From Deltaproteobacteria bacterium (GTDB taxonomy: Bacteria; Desulfobacterota; Desulfobacteria; Desulfobacterales; Desulfobacteraceae), in the NCBI GenBank assembly GCA_013151635.1, contig JAADHV010000031.1:1-60233 (forward strand): a DNA stretch of 60,233 bases, given 5' to 3'. Below are positions 35,092 to 44,133 of the stretch, in pieces. A program made the position numbers and the translations under genes. A model generated the notes under the pieces. That model made no database searches, had not been told where the DNA came from, and saw only the letters and a program-made list of their open reading frames with translations. Each line of letters opens with the position of its first letter. Position 1 is the first letter of the stretch.

Positions 35092-36513
35092 TTATGAAGC
35101 CATAGTCCAATTTAGGCTGAATCTTGCCATAGCCGCGGTTTCAAGGACTTCTGAAATAATATCAATCCCTTTATCCACCAGGGCCTTGGATATTACCAGC
35201 GGTGGTATCATGCGCAATATATTGTCGTATCGACCACACGGAAGCACATAAACGCCATTGTCTCTAAGCAGCCATACAATCCGAACCACCTCAGCCATGG
35301 AAAGGGGTTGTCTGGTTTTTTTATCGCTGACCAGTTCAATGGCTATTCCCCAGCCCATCCCCCGGACATCACCGATGACTTCACACTTTTGAGCTAATTC
35401 CCTCAGCCTGCCCCTGGCATAGGCACCCATTTCCCGTGCTCTTTCCAGGAGACCGTCCTGAATTAGTTCAATGTTTTTACAGGCAACCGCACAGGACATG
35501 GAATTGCCCGCAGCTGTGAGGACATGGCTGAAGGGCTCCAGGTCTTTTACCAGATCTGCCCTGCACAGCACGGCACTGAACGGCAGATCGCCTCCCAGCG
35601 CTTTTCCCATGGTAATGATGTCTGGTTCCACATCAAAATTTTCCACGGCAAACAGGGTACCGGTACGCCCCATTCCCATCTGAACCTCGTCATCAATCAC
35701 AAGGATTCCCAGCCGTTTACATAAATTGTAAATATATTCCATCCACCCCTTCGGCGGTGGCACATATCCGCCTTCACCCTGCATGGGTTCAAGGATAAGA
35801 GCGGCAACATCACCCACATCAATTCCGCCGTAGGGATCGGTCAATTGAAATTCCACATATCTGGCACATTGCAGGTCACACTTGGGGTGAGTCAATTCAT
35901 AAGGACAGCGGTAGCAATAGGGATAAGGGCCCAACCTGTCGACAAACGGCATGAGCGGCCGGTACTTACTTCGAAAGGTGGGCGAGGTTGTCAATGAAAG
36001 CGTGGTACCGATGGAGCCATGGTAGGCACCCTGAAATCCGAGTATAATTGATTTTCCGGTTGATGCCCGGGCAAATTTTATGGCAATTTCATTGGCAGAA
36101 CTTCCGCTCAGGCCATATGCCATTTTTACATTGCCTTTAAGACTGCCCGGTGCCAGACCGGAAAGCATCTGTCCAAGCCTCTGCCGGTTTTTACAGGTAC
36201 CGTCGGGTGTATGCATCAGACGTCCGCATTCCTTCTTTATAACCTCGACAATTTCAGGATGAGAATGACCGACATTGTTCACAGCCACACCCGAGGACAG
36301 ATCAATAAATACATTTCCGTCCGGATCTTTAAAGGTTGCGCCAAATGCTGCTTCCCAGGCCAGGGGGATGCCGATGGGAGCAATTCGTGTGGGGGTTTCA
36401 CAGGCCAGCTCTTTTTCCAGCAGGGTACGGGTTTTGGGGCCCGGGATCATACTGGTTACAATTTGGGGGGCATCCTGATACGACAATTTTTCAAAATATT
36501 CTTCAGAAGCCAT
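35092..36513 (-). CDS. Class III aminotransferase (GabT-like), first copy
   Basis: 473 residues from ATG at 36513 (AAGGA 8 bases upstream; TTG at 36531 is less good). PLP features: GLSGSSANEIAIKFARAS, LVIDDEVQMGMG and the Schiff-base lysine in TMGKALGGD. The protein carries YPYCYRCPYELTHPKCDLQC, the equivalent of the Cys stretch in the second copy. It parallels that protein along its length but is not a recent duplicate. With AOR it can make an aldehyde by deamination and then oxidise it. Two copies suggest two related amino substrates or two amino groups on one substrate. Confidence 0.85.
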   Translation of the reverse strand: MASEEYFEKLSYQDAPQIVTSMIPGPKTRTLLEKELACETPTRIAPIGIPLAWEAAFGATFKDPDGNVFIDLSSGVAVNNVGHSHPEIVEVIKKECGRLMHTPDGTCKNRQRLGQMLSGLAPGSLKGNVKMAYGLSGSSANEIAIKFARASTGKSIILGFQGAYHGSIGTTLSLTTSPTFRSKYRPLMPFVDRLGPYPYCYRCPYELTHPKCDLQCARYVEFQLTDPYGGIDVGDVAALILEPMQGEGGYVPPPKGWMEYIYNLCKRLGILVIDDEVQMGMGRTGTLFAVENFDVEPDIITMGKALGGDLPFSAVLCRADLVKDLEPFSHVLTAAGNSMSCAVACKNIELIQDGLLERAREMGAYARGRLRELAQKCEVIGDVRGMGWGIAIELVSDKKTRQPLSMAEVVRIVWLLRDNGVYVLPCGRYDNILRMIPPLVISKALVDKGIDIISEVLETAAMARFSLNWTMAS

Positions 36514-36547
36514 AAATTTATTCCTTATCAAACCTTATCTTTTTAAT

Positions 36548-38257
36548 TTAGAAAGCATTCACTTTATCAAGATCCTCATCTGACACATCAAAAACATTGC
36601 CTGACGGCAGCAATGGTTCCTGCCTGAAAAACCGGGGAAGACGGTCATCCTCTTTTGTAAAACCAGCCTTGGTATTAAATTGCCTTTCCGCTTTCAGTGT
36701 GGCAATCCCCAATTGTTTCAGATAGTCCTCATCAAGGGTTTCACCAACCATGGCGGCTACACCCTGAACCATATGGCCCTGGAGATCAGCAAAATCAAGT
36801 GCCGGTAAAGATGCAAAAAGACAAATACCCAGACTGTCTATGGCGGCATGATAGATTTGCAGAAAGGAAGACATCTCCCACTGTCCCTCAGGTGATGAAG
36901 GATCATATTGCGACAAGGGGTTGGGAATAGCGTTCCCAACGGTATGATCAGCGCCCATGGCCGATGTGGCATAAGTCGTACCCGTGCCTTTGAGCCCCCG
37001 GGGATCATAAGCAGCCAGGCCCTGGCCTTTTACCTGTGGAATTCTTTTAGACCCCAGTTTTTCACCAGTAGCCTTGCAGCCGTTGCCGATCATAAGACCG
37101 TTTTCAGTTCCCTCTCTGATTTCATTAACCAGTGCCAAAGCACCCTTCCCATCACCCATCGCAAGAATATCCGCTTCCATGGCAAGGGCAATGGCAGCTC
37201 CCACATCCATGGTATCCACACCAATATCATTGCAGGCCCGATTGATCCTGGCAATAATATCAATATCGTCAACCATGCAATTGGACCCGGTCAGAACAAT
37301 GGATTCATATTCAAGCCCGGAAACAATAACCTCACCTTTCTCATCGGTAAATACGTTTGAACAACCGATCACACAGCCGCTCATGCATTTGTGGTCAGCA
37401 ACGGAATTGGGTCGTTTGTCCATTAATTCGGCAATGTGCTCACCGGATATTTGCTGGGCACTATCAAATTGACCCACGGAAAAATTACGGGTGGGCATAC
37501 ATCCAAGGCTATTGATCATATTGACCAGAACCGGTGTCCCAAAAACTTTTAACGCCTCAATCATTGGATAGGCCAATACGCCTTTTGTGAATTTTGAAAC
37601 CGCTGTTTTAAACTTTTCCTTGTCCTGGATCTCAACCTTTTTAGAGCCCTGATTATCAATAACAACCGCCTTGATGTTTTTTGCGCCCATCACTGCGCCC
37701 AAACCGCCTCTTGCCGCCATCCTGATATGAAAATCAGGAGATGTTATCGATATGGAAGCTGCTTTTAATTTTTTTTCCCCGGCAGGCCCGATGGAGATAA
37801 TGGAAACTTTGCCGCCATGCTCTTTTTTTAACTCTTCAATAATTTGGTAATTACCCATTCCTTTTAAAGGATCTGCTTTTATAAAGGACACGCCGTCACT
37901 ATCAATTTTCAAAGTGGTTAACCCATGGGCACACCCCTCAAGAACAATGGCCTGAATACCTAACTTCGCCAGTTTCTGAGCGGCGTTCCCACCGGCATTG
38001 GCTTCTTTGATACCTCCGGTTAAAGGACTCTTGGCGCCAACAGATAATCTTCCGCTGTTAGGGAAATTAGTCCCTGCCAAAATCCCGGCGGCAAATATCA
38101 ACTTGTTTTGGGAATCCAAGGCATCCACCGTGGCGGGTACTTCCCGGTTGATAATCTGCGAGGTTAATGCCCTGCCCCCAAGTTTTGCATAATCAGGAGA
38201 CAATTCCTCAAAAAAATAATTTTGTTTATCCAGGTCGACCCTTAACAATTGCAGCAT
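36548..38257 (-). CDS. Aldehyde:ferredoxin oxidoreductase (AOR family), second copy
   Basis: 569 residues. The N-terminal region (RVDLDKQNYFFEELSPDYAKLGGRALTS) and FPNSGRLSVGAKSPLTGG pterin segment are AOR-type. The Fe-S ligands are Cys291, Cys295 and Cys299 (CMSGCVIGC, C-x3-C-x3-C) rather than the CxxCxxxC of the other copy; the fourth is in SLGICLFA. AGGAGG lies 6 bases before ATG at 38257. It is the first gene of the operon under the sigma-54 type promoter. It would oxidise the aldehyde made by the aminotransferases and reduce ferredoxin. Confidence 0.88.
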   Translation of the reverse strand: MLQLLRVDLDKQNYFFEELSPDYAKLGGRALTSQIINREVPATVDALDSQNKLIFAAGILAGTNFPNSGRLSVGAKSPLTGGIKEANAGGNAAQKLAKLGIQAIVLEGCAHGLTTLKIDSDGVSFIKADPLKGMGNYQIIEELKKEHGGKVSIISIGPAGEKKLKAASISITSPDFHIRMAARGGLGAVMGAKNIKAVVIDNQGSKKVEIQDKEKFKTAVSKFTKGVLAYPMIEALKVFGTPVLVNMINSLGCMPTRNFSVGQFDSAQQISGEHIAELMDKRPNSVADHKCMSGCVIGCSNVFTDEKGEVIVSGLEYESIVLTGSNCMVDDIDIIARINRACNDIGVDTMDVGAAIALAMEADILAMGDGKGALALVNEIREGTENGLMIGNGCKATGEKLGSKRIPQVKGQGLAAYDPRGLKGTGTTYATSAMGADHTVGNAIPNPLSQYDPSSPEGQWEMSSFLQIYHAAIDSLGICLFASLPALDFADLQGHMVQGVAAMVGETLDEDYLKQLGIATLKAERQFNTKAGFTKEDDRLPRFFRQEPLLPSGNVFDVSDEDLDKVNAF

Positions 38258-38362
38258 CTTAATCCTCCTAAATATTAGATTTAAACCTTGCTATAACTTT
38301 TAATGTTCACTTTCCCCATCTGATCCAAAGGTGATAATTAAAAGTTAAAAGGTGATCATACC

Positions 38363-38380
38363 CTGTTGCCTCGGCAACAG
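38363..38380. repeat. 18-base perfect palindrome in the AOR leader
   Basis: CTGTTGCC-TC-GGCAACAG is a perfect inverted repeat, lying downstream of the predicted sigma-54 start and about 105 bases upstream of the AOR start codon. It could be a protein operator or an RNA hairpin; there is no U-tract on the minus-strand side to make it a plain terminator. Confidence 0.5.
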
Positions 38381-38450
38381 ATTTATTAACAAGTTTACCC
38401 TTATAGATATTCAATCCTTTTTTTAAGTGAAGGGTCTTCCAGATGTTAAA

Positions 38451-38466
38451 AGCAACAAATGTACCG
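38451..38466 (-). promoter_or_regulatory. Sigma-54 type promoter of the AOR-aminotransferase-TRAP operon
   Basis: On the minus strand, CGGTAC-N5-TTGCT gives the invariant GG (-24) and GC (-12) separated by exactly 10 bases. Consensus is TGGCAC-N5-TTGCA. The start would be near 38441. It is preceded by two candidate enhancer sites and a sigma-54 activator gene, which supports the call. Confidence 0.6.
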
Positions 38467-38552
38467 GGCCAAAGGAAAAAAATAAATGCTTTTATTTCAA
38501 GTAATTATCGCTTATAGAGGAATGGAATATGAATTTAAGATATTCAATTCTT

Positions 38553-38570
38553 TGGGTCATAAGTGTCCCA
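38553..38570. promoter_or_regulatory. Candidate enhancer (UAS) 1 for the sigma-54 activator
   Basis: TGGGTCATAAGTGTCCCA is an imperfect palindrome (TGGGxCA-N4-TGxCCCA). It lies about 100 bases upstream of the sigma-54 promoter and has a near copy 69 bases away. Confidence 0.5.
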
Positions 38571-38621
38571 AAAATAAACCGCCACCACCCGAAAAGCTTA
38601 TTTTGAAGGGCTCATGGAATA

Positions 38622-38638
38622 TGGGTCACAAATGTCCC
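38622..38638. promoter_or_regulatory. Candidate enhancer (UAS) 2 for the sigma-54 activator
   Basis: TGGGTCACAAATGTCCC matches site 1 at 15 of 17 bases. It sits just beyond the 3' end of the regulator gene, about 170 bases upstream of the promoter, a normal enhancer distance. Confidence 0.5.
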
Positions 38639-38647
38639 GAAATGAGT

Positions 38648-40981
38648 CTAAATTAACCCGTATGTTTTCATTTTTCTAAAAAGGGTCTTTCTGGATATGC
38701 CCAGATATTCGGCACTCTTACCTTTATGCCAGTGATTTTGATTCAGGCTGTCCCGGATGTGGTTCTTCTCAAAATCACCCACAGCTTTTCTTAAAAGGGT
38801 TATTTTACCAGCGGAATTCTCATGTTGAAGATTATCCTCAGATGTAAAACCCTTTGTATCCGAAATCTGCAGGAAATCAAGGTTTTTCAGGGTGATATAC
38901 CTGCGAAGAACATTTTGAAGCTCACGGATATTACCGGGCCAATGATAATTTCTCAGCGTTATGAGATCTTTGGGAGCCAATGTACTTACTTTATTATTGG
39001 TCTTGCTATATGATTTAAAAAAATGATCAATTATTAAAAAAATATCGTCTCCCCGTTCCCGTAACGGCGGCAGATGAATGGGCAAAACATGAATCCTGAA
39101 AAAAAAATCCTCTCTTATATGCCCTTTTTTTACAAACTCTATTAAATTTTTATTTGACGCCGCAATAATTCTTAAATCCGGGGTCTTTACTTTAGTACTT
39201 CCTACAGGAGAGTATCCGCCCCCCTCAATTGCCCTTAAAAGCTTTACCTGAAGAGCCAAGCTGACTTCACCGATCTCGTCAAGGAACAGGGTACCGCCAT
39301 CAGCCGCATCAAGGTAACCTTGTTTATCAACATTCGAACCTGTAAACGCCCCTTTTTTTGAACCAAAAAACTCATTCTCTATCAGATTTTCAGGGATAGC
39401 ACCGCAATTGACCGCAACAAATTTACCCGTACTTCGATCCGAAGCATTATGTATGGCACGAGCTGCCAACTCTTTGCCAGTCCCTGATTCACCATATATA
39501 AACACACTGTCACTGGTTCCTGCAGCCTTGAGTATAAGTTCATAAACTTCCTGCATCACCTGGCTGTTTCCTATGATATTATCAAACTTATATCGATCCT
39601 TAATGGTTGACCTAAGATACAGATTTTCATGCCTGAGTTTTTGCTCCATCTGCTTAAAAACTGTAAAATCAGTAATAAACCCTTCTATGACAACAAGCCT
39701 GTCATTATCAAACAACACCCCTTCTGCTTTATCAAAAACCCACTTCACTTCACCCCGGGAATTGATAATACGATATTCAGTCTGGGATGGCTCTCTATTT
39801 TTGGTGATTGAATTGAACATTTCATTGGTAACCCGGCCTATATCATCAGGATGAATTAATTCTTTGAATTCTTTCAGGCATTTCCCGATAAAAAAAGAGG
39901 GCTCATACCCGGCTACAAGACGGCTTCCATTACTGACAAATTCCACCTCCCAATCTTTCTTTTTTACCAATCGATAGGCCACTCCAGGCAGATTATTCAT
40001 CAAAGTAGACAGTTTACGCTCACTTTCAACGACCCGTCTTTCAACATTTTTTATATGGGTAACATCACGGATTGACTCAATTGCACCAACGGACACACCT
40101 TCCCGATTTAAAATCGGAGTTGCTGTAATCCAGGCATATCCGCCTTTCCCGGAATTCATCGATTGAATAAACCTTTCTGAAAATAATAGTTTCCCTTCTT
40201 TGGTAATTTTAAAATTTCTGAATATCGGATTTTTAGATTCCAATTCTAAAAGATCAATCAGCAGCGGAACACCATCATTGTAAAAAGGGTTAATTAATTT
40301 ATAAAATTCTTTCCCCATTGCTTTGTCTTTAGGAATATCCAGAATCTCCTCAAGGGCATGATTCCATGCAATAATCGTTTTTTCATTATCCACAACATAT
40401 GTAGGGTCAGGAAGGAAATCGATAATTTCCAATAGGCGCTGCTGGGAATTTCTTAATTCAATCGTTCTTTGCTCCACCAGTTCTTCTAAATGCTCGCGAT
40501 ATTTCTCAAGCTTTTCCTCCACTTTGCGCTTTTGTGTAATATCCCTTGCCATCCCCTCCACAAACATCACCTGGCCCTTTTCGTTAAAAATCGGTGCCTC
40601 AATAACCATCAGCCTTCTAGCAGTCCCGTCTTTATGAAACACCTCAACCTCATAAGGTGGCTGCCGGAACCCCTTAATACTCAACTCGGTATGCTTGCGG
40701 GCATCCTTATTTCCCGGATGATCCGTCCACAGCTCATCAATGTTTTTTTTGTATTCTTCCTGGGTATAACCTAAAATATTCTTTACTGAAGGACTTAAAA
40801 GGGTGAATGTCTTGTTTGTATCATGAGCAAAAAACATAAACTCGTCTTTAAGATTCTCAAGCATCCGGTTGTATCTATCTTCACTCTCAATCAGTAATTT
40901 TTTTGTGTTATCAGATTCTAAGGAAGATTTTTTACACATGTTTACCGGGCCGGACAATTTTTCAAATGATTCTTGTGCCAT
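38648..40981 (-). CDS. Sigma-54 dependent transcriptional activator with several PAS domains
   Basis: 777 residues. N-terminal part: three to four PAS/PAC units (about 30-150, 180-310, 315-450) with coiled linkers, no membrane helix and no receiver. AAA+ core: Walker A GESGTGKE, GAFTGSN (sigma-54 contact loop, GAFTGA variant), Walker B GGTLFLDEIGE, and R-finger region. The C-terminal Fis-type helix-turn-helix is NHWHKGKSAEYLGISRKTLFRKMKTYGLI. It lies right upstream of the operon it probably controls and ends beside the two candidate enhancers. Sensing of an intracellular ligand or redox state by the PAS domains is likely; the ligand is unknown. Confidence 0.9.
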   Translation of the reverse strand: MAQESFEKLSGPVNMCKKSSLESDNTKKLLIESEDRYNRMLENLKDEFMFFAHDTNKTFTLLSPSVKNILGYTQEEYKKNIDELWTDHPGNKDARKHTELSIKGFRQPPYEVEVFHKDGTARRLMVIEAPIFNEKGQVMFVEGMARDITQKRKVEEKLEKYREHLEELVEQRTIELRNSQQRLLEIIDFLPDPTYVVDNEKTIIAWNHALEEILDIPKDKAMGKEFYKLINPFYNDGVPLLIDLLELESKNPIFRNFKITKEGKLLFSERFIQSMNSGKGGYAWITATPILNREGVSVGAIESIRDVTHIKNVERRVVESERKLSTLMNNLPGVAYRLVKKKDWEVEFVSNGSRLVAGYEPSFFIGKCLKEFKELIHPDDIGRVTNEMFNSITKNREPSQTEYRIINSRGEVKWVFDKAEGVLFDNDRLVVIEGFITDFTVFKQMEQKLRHENLYLRSTIKDRYKFDNIIGNSQVMQEVYELILKAAGTSDSVFIYGESGTGKELAARAIHNASDRSTGKFVAVNCGAIPENLIENEFFGSKKGAFTGSNVDKQGYLDAADGGTLFLDEIGEVSLALQVKLLRAIEGGGYSPVGSTKVKTPDLRIIAASNKNLIEFVKKGHIREDFFFRIHVLPIHLPPLRERGDDIFLIIDHFFKSYSKTNNKVSTLAPKDLITLRNYHWPGNIRELQNVLRRYITLKNLDFLQISDTKGFTSEDNLQHENSAGKITLLRKAVGDFEKNHIRDSLNQNHWHKGKSAEYLGISRKTLFRKMKTYGLI

Positions 40982-41141
40982 CTGGATTACACCCCAATCT
41001 CCAATGAATATCCTTCAGATATAATCATACAACAATGTGCATGGACCCTTTAAAGAAAATCACCCCTTCACAATTGCTGATTTTAACTTCCAAATCAACT
41101 TAAATCTTAAAAATTTTCAGTCCCGTCTATTAAAAAGACAG

Positions 41142-41218
41142 AAAAAGCGTTCCCAGGCCTTAATAGTGTACTGGAGAAGAGTGTGTACAGTGTTGTCATG
41201 CCGATGGTTGACCATGAA
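41142..41218 (+). pseudogene. Fragment duplicating the 3' end of the CoA-transferase/GNAT gene
   Basis: These roughly 77 bases repeat 23954-24030 at about 90 percent identity (for example GCGTTCCCAGGCCTTAA and TGTGTACAGTGTTGTCATGCC in both). The original encodes the last residues of the GNAT domain, FPGLNSVLEEGVYSVVMP. Nothing else of the gene is seen here. It is a relic of a lost paralogue or of a small duplication. The surrounding stretch 40982-41304 is otherwise empty. Confidence 0.8.
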
Positions 41219-41304
41219 GGATAGGATTTGTTGACCTTGTATTATTTAAAGCCTATAATAATAGGCATAATATAGTTTAAATAGTATTATTATCGGCATT
41301 AGTT

Positions 41305-41613
41305 ATGAAAAGAAAATTGTCTATAACCGTGCACAGCGGATTGAAAAAACTGGGTGCAGACCTCAAAAAAGCTCGCCTTAGAAGAGGCTTGAAGATGAGT
41401 GTGGTTGCTGATCAAGCTGGAATAAGCCGGGAGACATTAGCAAAAATACAAAAAGGTGATTCCGGAGTAAGTATTGGAAATTACGCCTCGGTAATCTTTG
41501 CTATTGGATTAGGCGTGGACTGGACAAATCTGGCAGACACAGAAAAGGATATAATCGGTCGTATGCTTGATGAGGAACGGATTCCTCTCCGGGCCCGAGA
41601 TAAAAAAATATAA
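41305..41613 (+). CDS. HipB-like XRE-family DNA-binding protein
   Basis: 102 residues with a Cro/C1 helix-turn-helix: LKKARLRRGLKMSVVADQAGISRETLAKIQKGDSGVSIG (about 20-58). This is the HipB antitoxin-like layout with a short C-terminal tail. In HipBA modules it binds the operator and neutralises the HipA kinase. Here the kinase gene seems to be broken (next entry), so this protein may be an orphan. ATG at 41305; no strong ribosome binding site. Confidence 0.75.
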   Translation: MKRKLSITVHSGLKKLGADLKKARLRRGLKMSVVADQAGISRETLAKIQKGDSGVSIGNYASVIFAIGLGVDWTNLADTEKDIIGRMLDEERIPLRARDKKI

Positions 41614-41621
41614 GGACTATT

Positions 41622-41693
41622 ATGCCTGACAAGATATTTGTACATATTGATGTTGAAAACATATTCACACATAACCTGAAATTTTTTTTATAA
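41622..41693 (+). pseudogene. Truncated 5' end of a HipA-like gene
   Basis: Eight bases after the HipB-like stop, an ATG opens a 23-codon frame (MPDKIFVHIDVENIFTHNLK, then FFL). Its start resembles the N-termini of HipA kinases (pattern VxVHID). The frame stops at 41693 and no further HipA sequence follows before the next gene. The match is short, so this is tentative. Confidence 0.4.
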
Positions 41694-41720
41694 TAATAAA
41701 TCCAAAAGAGGGGGTTGCAA

Positions 41721-44123
41721 ATGAAGTGGGTCCGTCGAATTCTCATAGTATTCATATGTTTAATTGTCACAGGTTCAATCCTGTTTTTCTGCCTGCCTTT
41801 ATTAAATAACTATAAAAAACAAGGCAAACTTAATATCCCGGGGCTTAAGGAAAATGTCATAATACAGCGTGATGCCAATGGAATGGCATACATCCATGCC
41901 GGGAACATTGATGATGTTCTAATGGCCCAGGGTTTTGTTACAGCTCAGGACAGGCTTTTCCAGATGCAACTGACCCGTCTTGTCGTCCAGGGCAGGGTTT
42001 GTGAATTTGCAGGGAAAGCTGCAAAAAATCTTGATATTCGAATGAGGACAATCGGCCTGCACAGGCTGGCCAGGAAACAGGCCGCCATGCTTGACAATAA
42101 AACAAAAAGATATTTTCAAAAATATGTGGACGGAATCAATGCATTTATTGAGTATTGCCCCGATGATATCCCCCTGGAATTCAAACTTGCCGATGTTAAG
42201 CCTGAAAAATGGGAAATTGCAGATTCACTTGACATACTCTATTACATGGGTTACTCAACCGCGGCAAATCTAAATACAGAAATAACGGCCCAGATGCTTC
42301 TTGAGACCCTGGGTTATGAAAAGACTTCCAATATCATGCCTCTTAACATCAATGCCGATGATCCTGACGATAAAGGTAAAATGCAAATACCTTCCAAAGA
42401 ACGTCTTTCCTTGTCAATGACAGGCATCAAGAACCTTATACCATATATAAATGACAGAAATCTTCGAACCGGGAGCAATAACTGGGCCATATCCCCGGAA
42501 CTCAGCGCCTCCGGCAGCGCAGTTCTTTCCGGAGACCCCCATCTTGATCCAAGGATGCTGCCGGGTATTTTTTATCCCACAGGTCTTATTACCCCTGAAA
42601 TAAGAGCTGTGGGTGTTAATATCCCCGGAATTCCGGGCATGGCCATCGGCCGTACCGGCCATATTGCATTGTCTGCTACAAACAATTACGGTGACATGGT
42701 GGATCTGTACATTGAAACCATTGATCCTGAAAACCCGGACAATTACCTGGAAGGAAAAAATTCCATACCCTTTACCAGAATCAAACAAACCCTTAAAATA
42801 AAAGATAAAAATGCCCCGGCAGGCTTTCGAAAGGAAGAAATAATCATCCGGACCACAAGGAGAGGACCTGTGGTTTCAAGTGTACTTCCGGGGTTAAAAA
42901 CAAAAAAAGTCATAAGTCTGAGATTTGCTCCGGCAGAGTCCATGGAACCCGCCATTGGCATGATTGACATTTTAACTGCCAAAAACAGCAAAGAACTTGT
43001 AAAGGCGTTAAAACATATTCCCATGGCATGCTTTAACTGGGTCTTTGCCGATACAAGCGGTAATATCGGCCACCAGGCTTCAGGGAGAATCCCCATACGT
43101 TACAATGGTGACGGAACCTTTCCTTTCCCGGTAAAAGACTCGGTGGACAACTGGCATGGATGGATTCCACAAGATGAGATGCCCGCGGCTTTAAACCCGG
43201 AAAAAAAATGGATCGGCACCTGCAACCAGAAAACCGTAAAAAATGACTTTCCCTATTATTACTCATCATTCTTTTCACCTAATTACCGTTACAATAGGTT
43301 AAAACAACTTATGGCTTTGCCAGGCAGGAAGACTGTTAATGATATGTGGCTGTATCAAAGAGACACAAAAAACCTTTTGGCACAAAAAATATCCCCTGTT
43401 CTGGCAAAAATACTTCTAAAATATAATGATACAGAAAAAATGGGGAAAATACTTTCTGCCTGGGATTTCAGGGACGATCCTGAAAAAGCGGCTCCTGCCA
43501 TATTTCAAACCACATATCAATTATTTGCCAATCTTGTTTTTGAAGACGATCTCGGGCCTGACAAAGTCATAGTCCTTTTGAAGAACTGGTATTTCTGGCA
43601 GCAAAGGCTCGAACAAATGGTTTTACAAGGTGATTCATACTGGTTTGATAATATTGGGACACCTGATAAAAAAGAAACCCTTGAAGACCTTTTCCACAGT
43701 GCCGCCTTAAAGGCAAAAATATTCCTGGCTCCGAAACTGGGTGACGACCCTGAAAAATGGCAATGGGGCAAGGTCCATACCCTGGAGCTTTTAAATCCCA
43801 TCATGAGGAAAGGAACCTTTAAAACTTTATTTGGTTCAGGGCCTATGCCAATGGGAGGATCTGGGGAAACCCTTTACAGGGGATGGTATGATTACAATAA
43901 ACCTTTTGAAGTCACCCATTGTGCCGCCCTTCGCATGGTTGCCGATCTTGGCGACAAAGAAAAAGTCCTGGCTGTCCTGCCGGGCGGTGTTACAGGAAGA
44001 ACATTCCATCCCCACCAGAAAGACCAGGTGGACTCTTTTATGTCGGGGAAGAAAATGTACTGGTGGGTAAGTGATAAAGCAATTGACGAGCATGCAAAAT
44101 CAAGATTGATACTAAATCCTTAA
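41721..44123 (+). CDS. Penicillin acylase (S45) family Ntn-hydrolase
   Basis: 800 residues from ATG at 41721, with AGAGGGGG ending 6 bases upstream (a TTG at 41715 abuts it). Residues 5-28 are a signal anchor or signal peptide, so it is periplasmic. The autocatalytic cleavage and nucleophile site is TGSNNWAI (Ser252), followed by GDPHLDPRMLP, both hallmarks of the S45 family. Members remove acyl groups from beta-lactams or acyl-homoserine lactones. The length fits a precursor cut into alpha and beta chains. The substrate cannot be told from sequence. The beta-propeller gene follows after 10 bp. Confidence 0.88.
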   Translation: MKWVRRILIVFICLIVTGSILFFCLPLLNNYKKQGKLNIPGLKENVIIQRDANGMAYIHAGNIDDVLMAQGFVTAQDRLFQMQLTRLVVQGRVCEFAGKAAKNLDIRMRTIGLHRLARKQAAMLDNKTKRYFQKYVDGINAFIEYCPDDIPLEFKLADVKPEKWEIADSLDILYYMGYSTAANLNTEITAQMLLETLGYEKTSNIMPLNINADDPDDKGKMQIPSKERLSLSMTGIKNLIPYINDRNLRTGSNNWAISPELSASGSAVLSGDPHLDPRMLPGIFYPTGLITPEIRAVGVNIPGIPGMAIGRTGHIALSATNNYGDMVDLYIETIDPENPDNYLEGKNSIPFTRIKQTLKIKDKNAPAGFRKEEIIIRTTRRGPVVSSVLPGLKTKKVISLRFAPAESMEPAIGMIDILTAKNSKELVKALKHIPMACFNWVFADTSGNIGHQASGRIPIRYNGDGTFPFPVKDSVDNWHGWIPQDEMPAALNPEKKWIGTCNQKTVKNDFPYYYSSFFSPNYRYNRLKQLMALPGRKTVNDMWLYQRDTKNLLAQKISPVLAKILLKYNDTEKMGKILSAWDFRDDPEKAAPAIFQTTYQLFANLVFEDDLGPDKVIVLLKNWYFWQQRLEQMVLQGDSYWFDNIGTPDKKETLEDLFHSAALKAKIFLAPKLGDDPEKWQWGKVHTLELLNPIMRKGTFKTLFGSGPMPMGGSGETLYRGWYDYNKPFEVTHCAALRMVADLGDKEKVLAVLPGGVTGRTFHPHQKDQVDSFMSGKKMYWWVSDKAIDEHAKSRLILNP

Positions 44124-44133
44124 AGGTTTTGGA

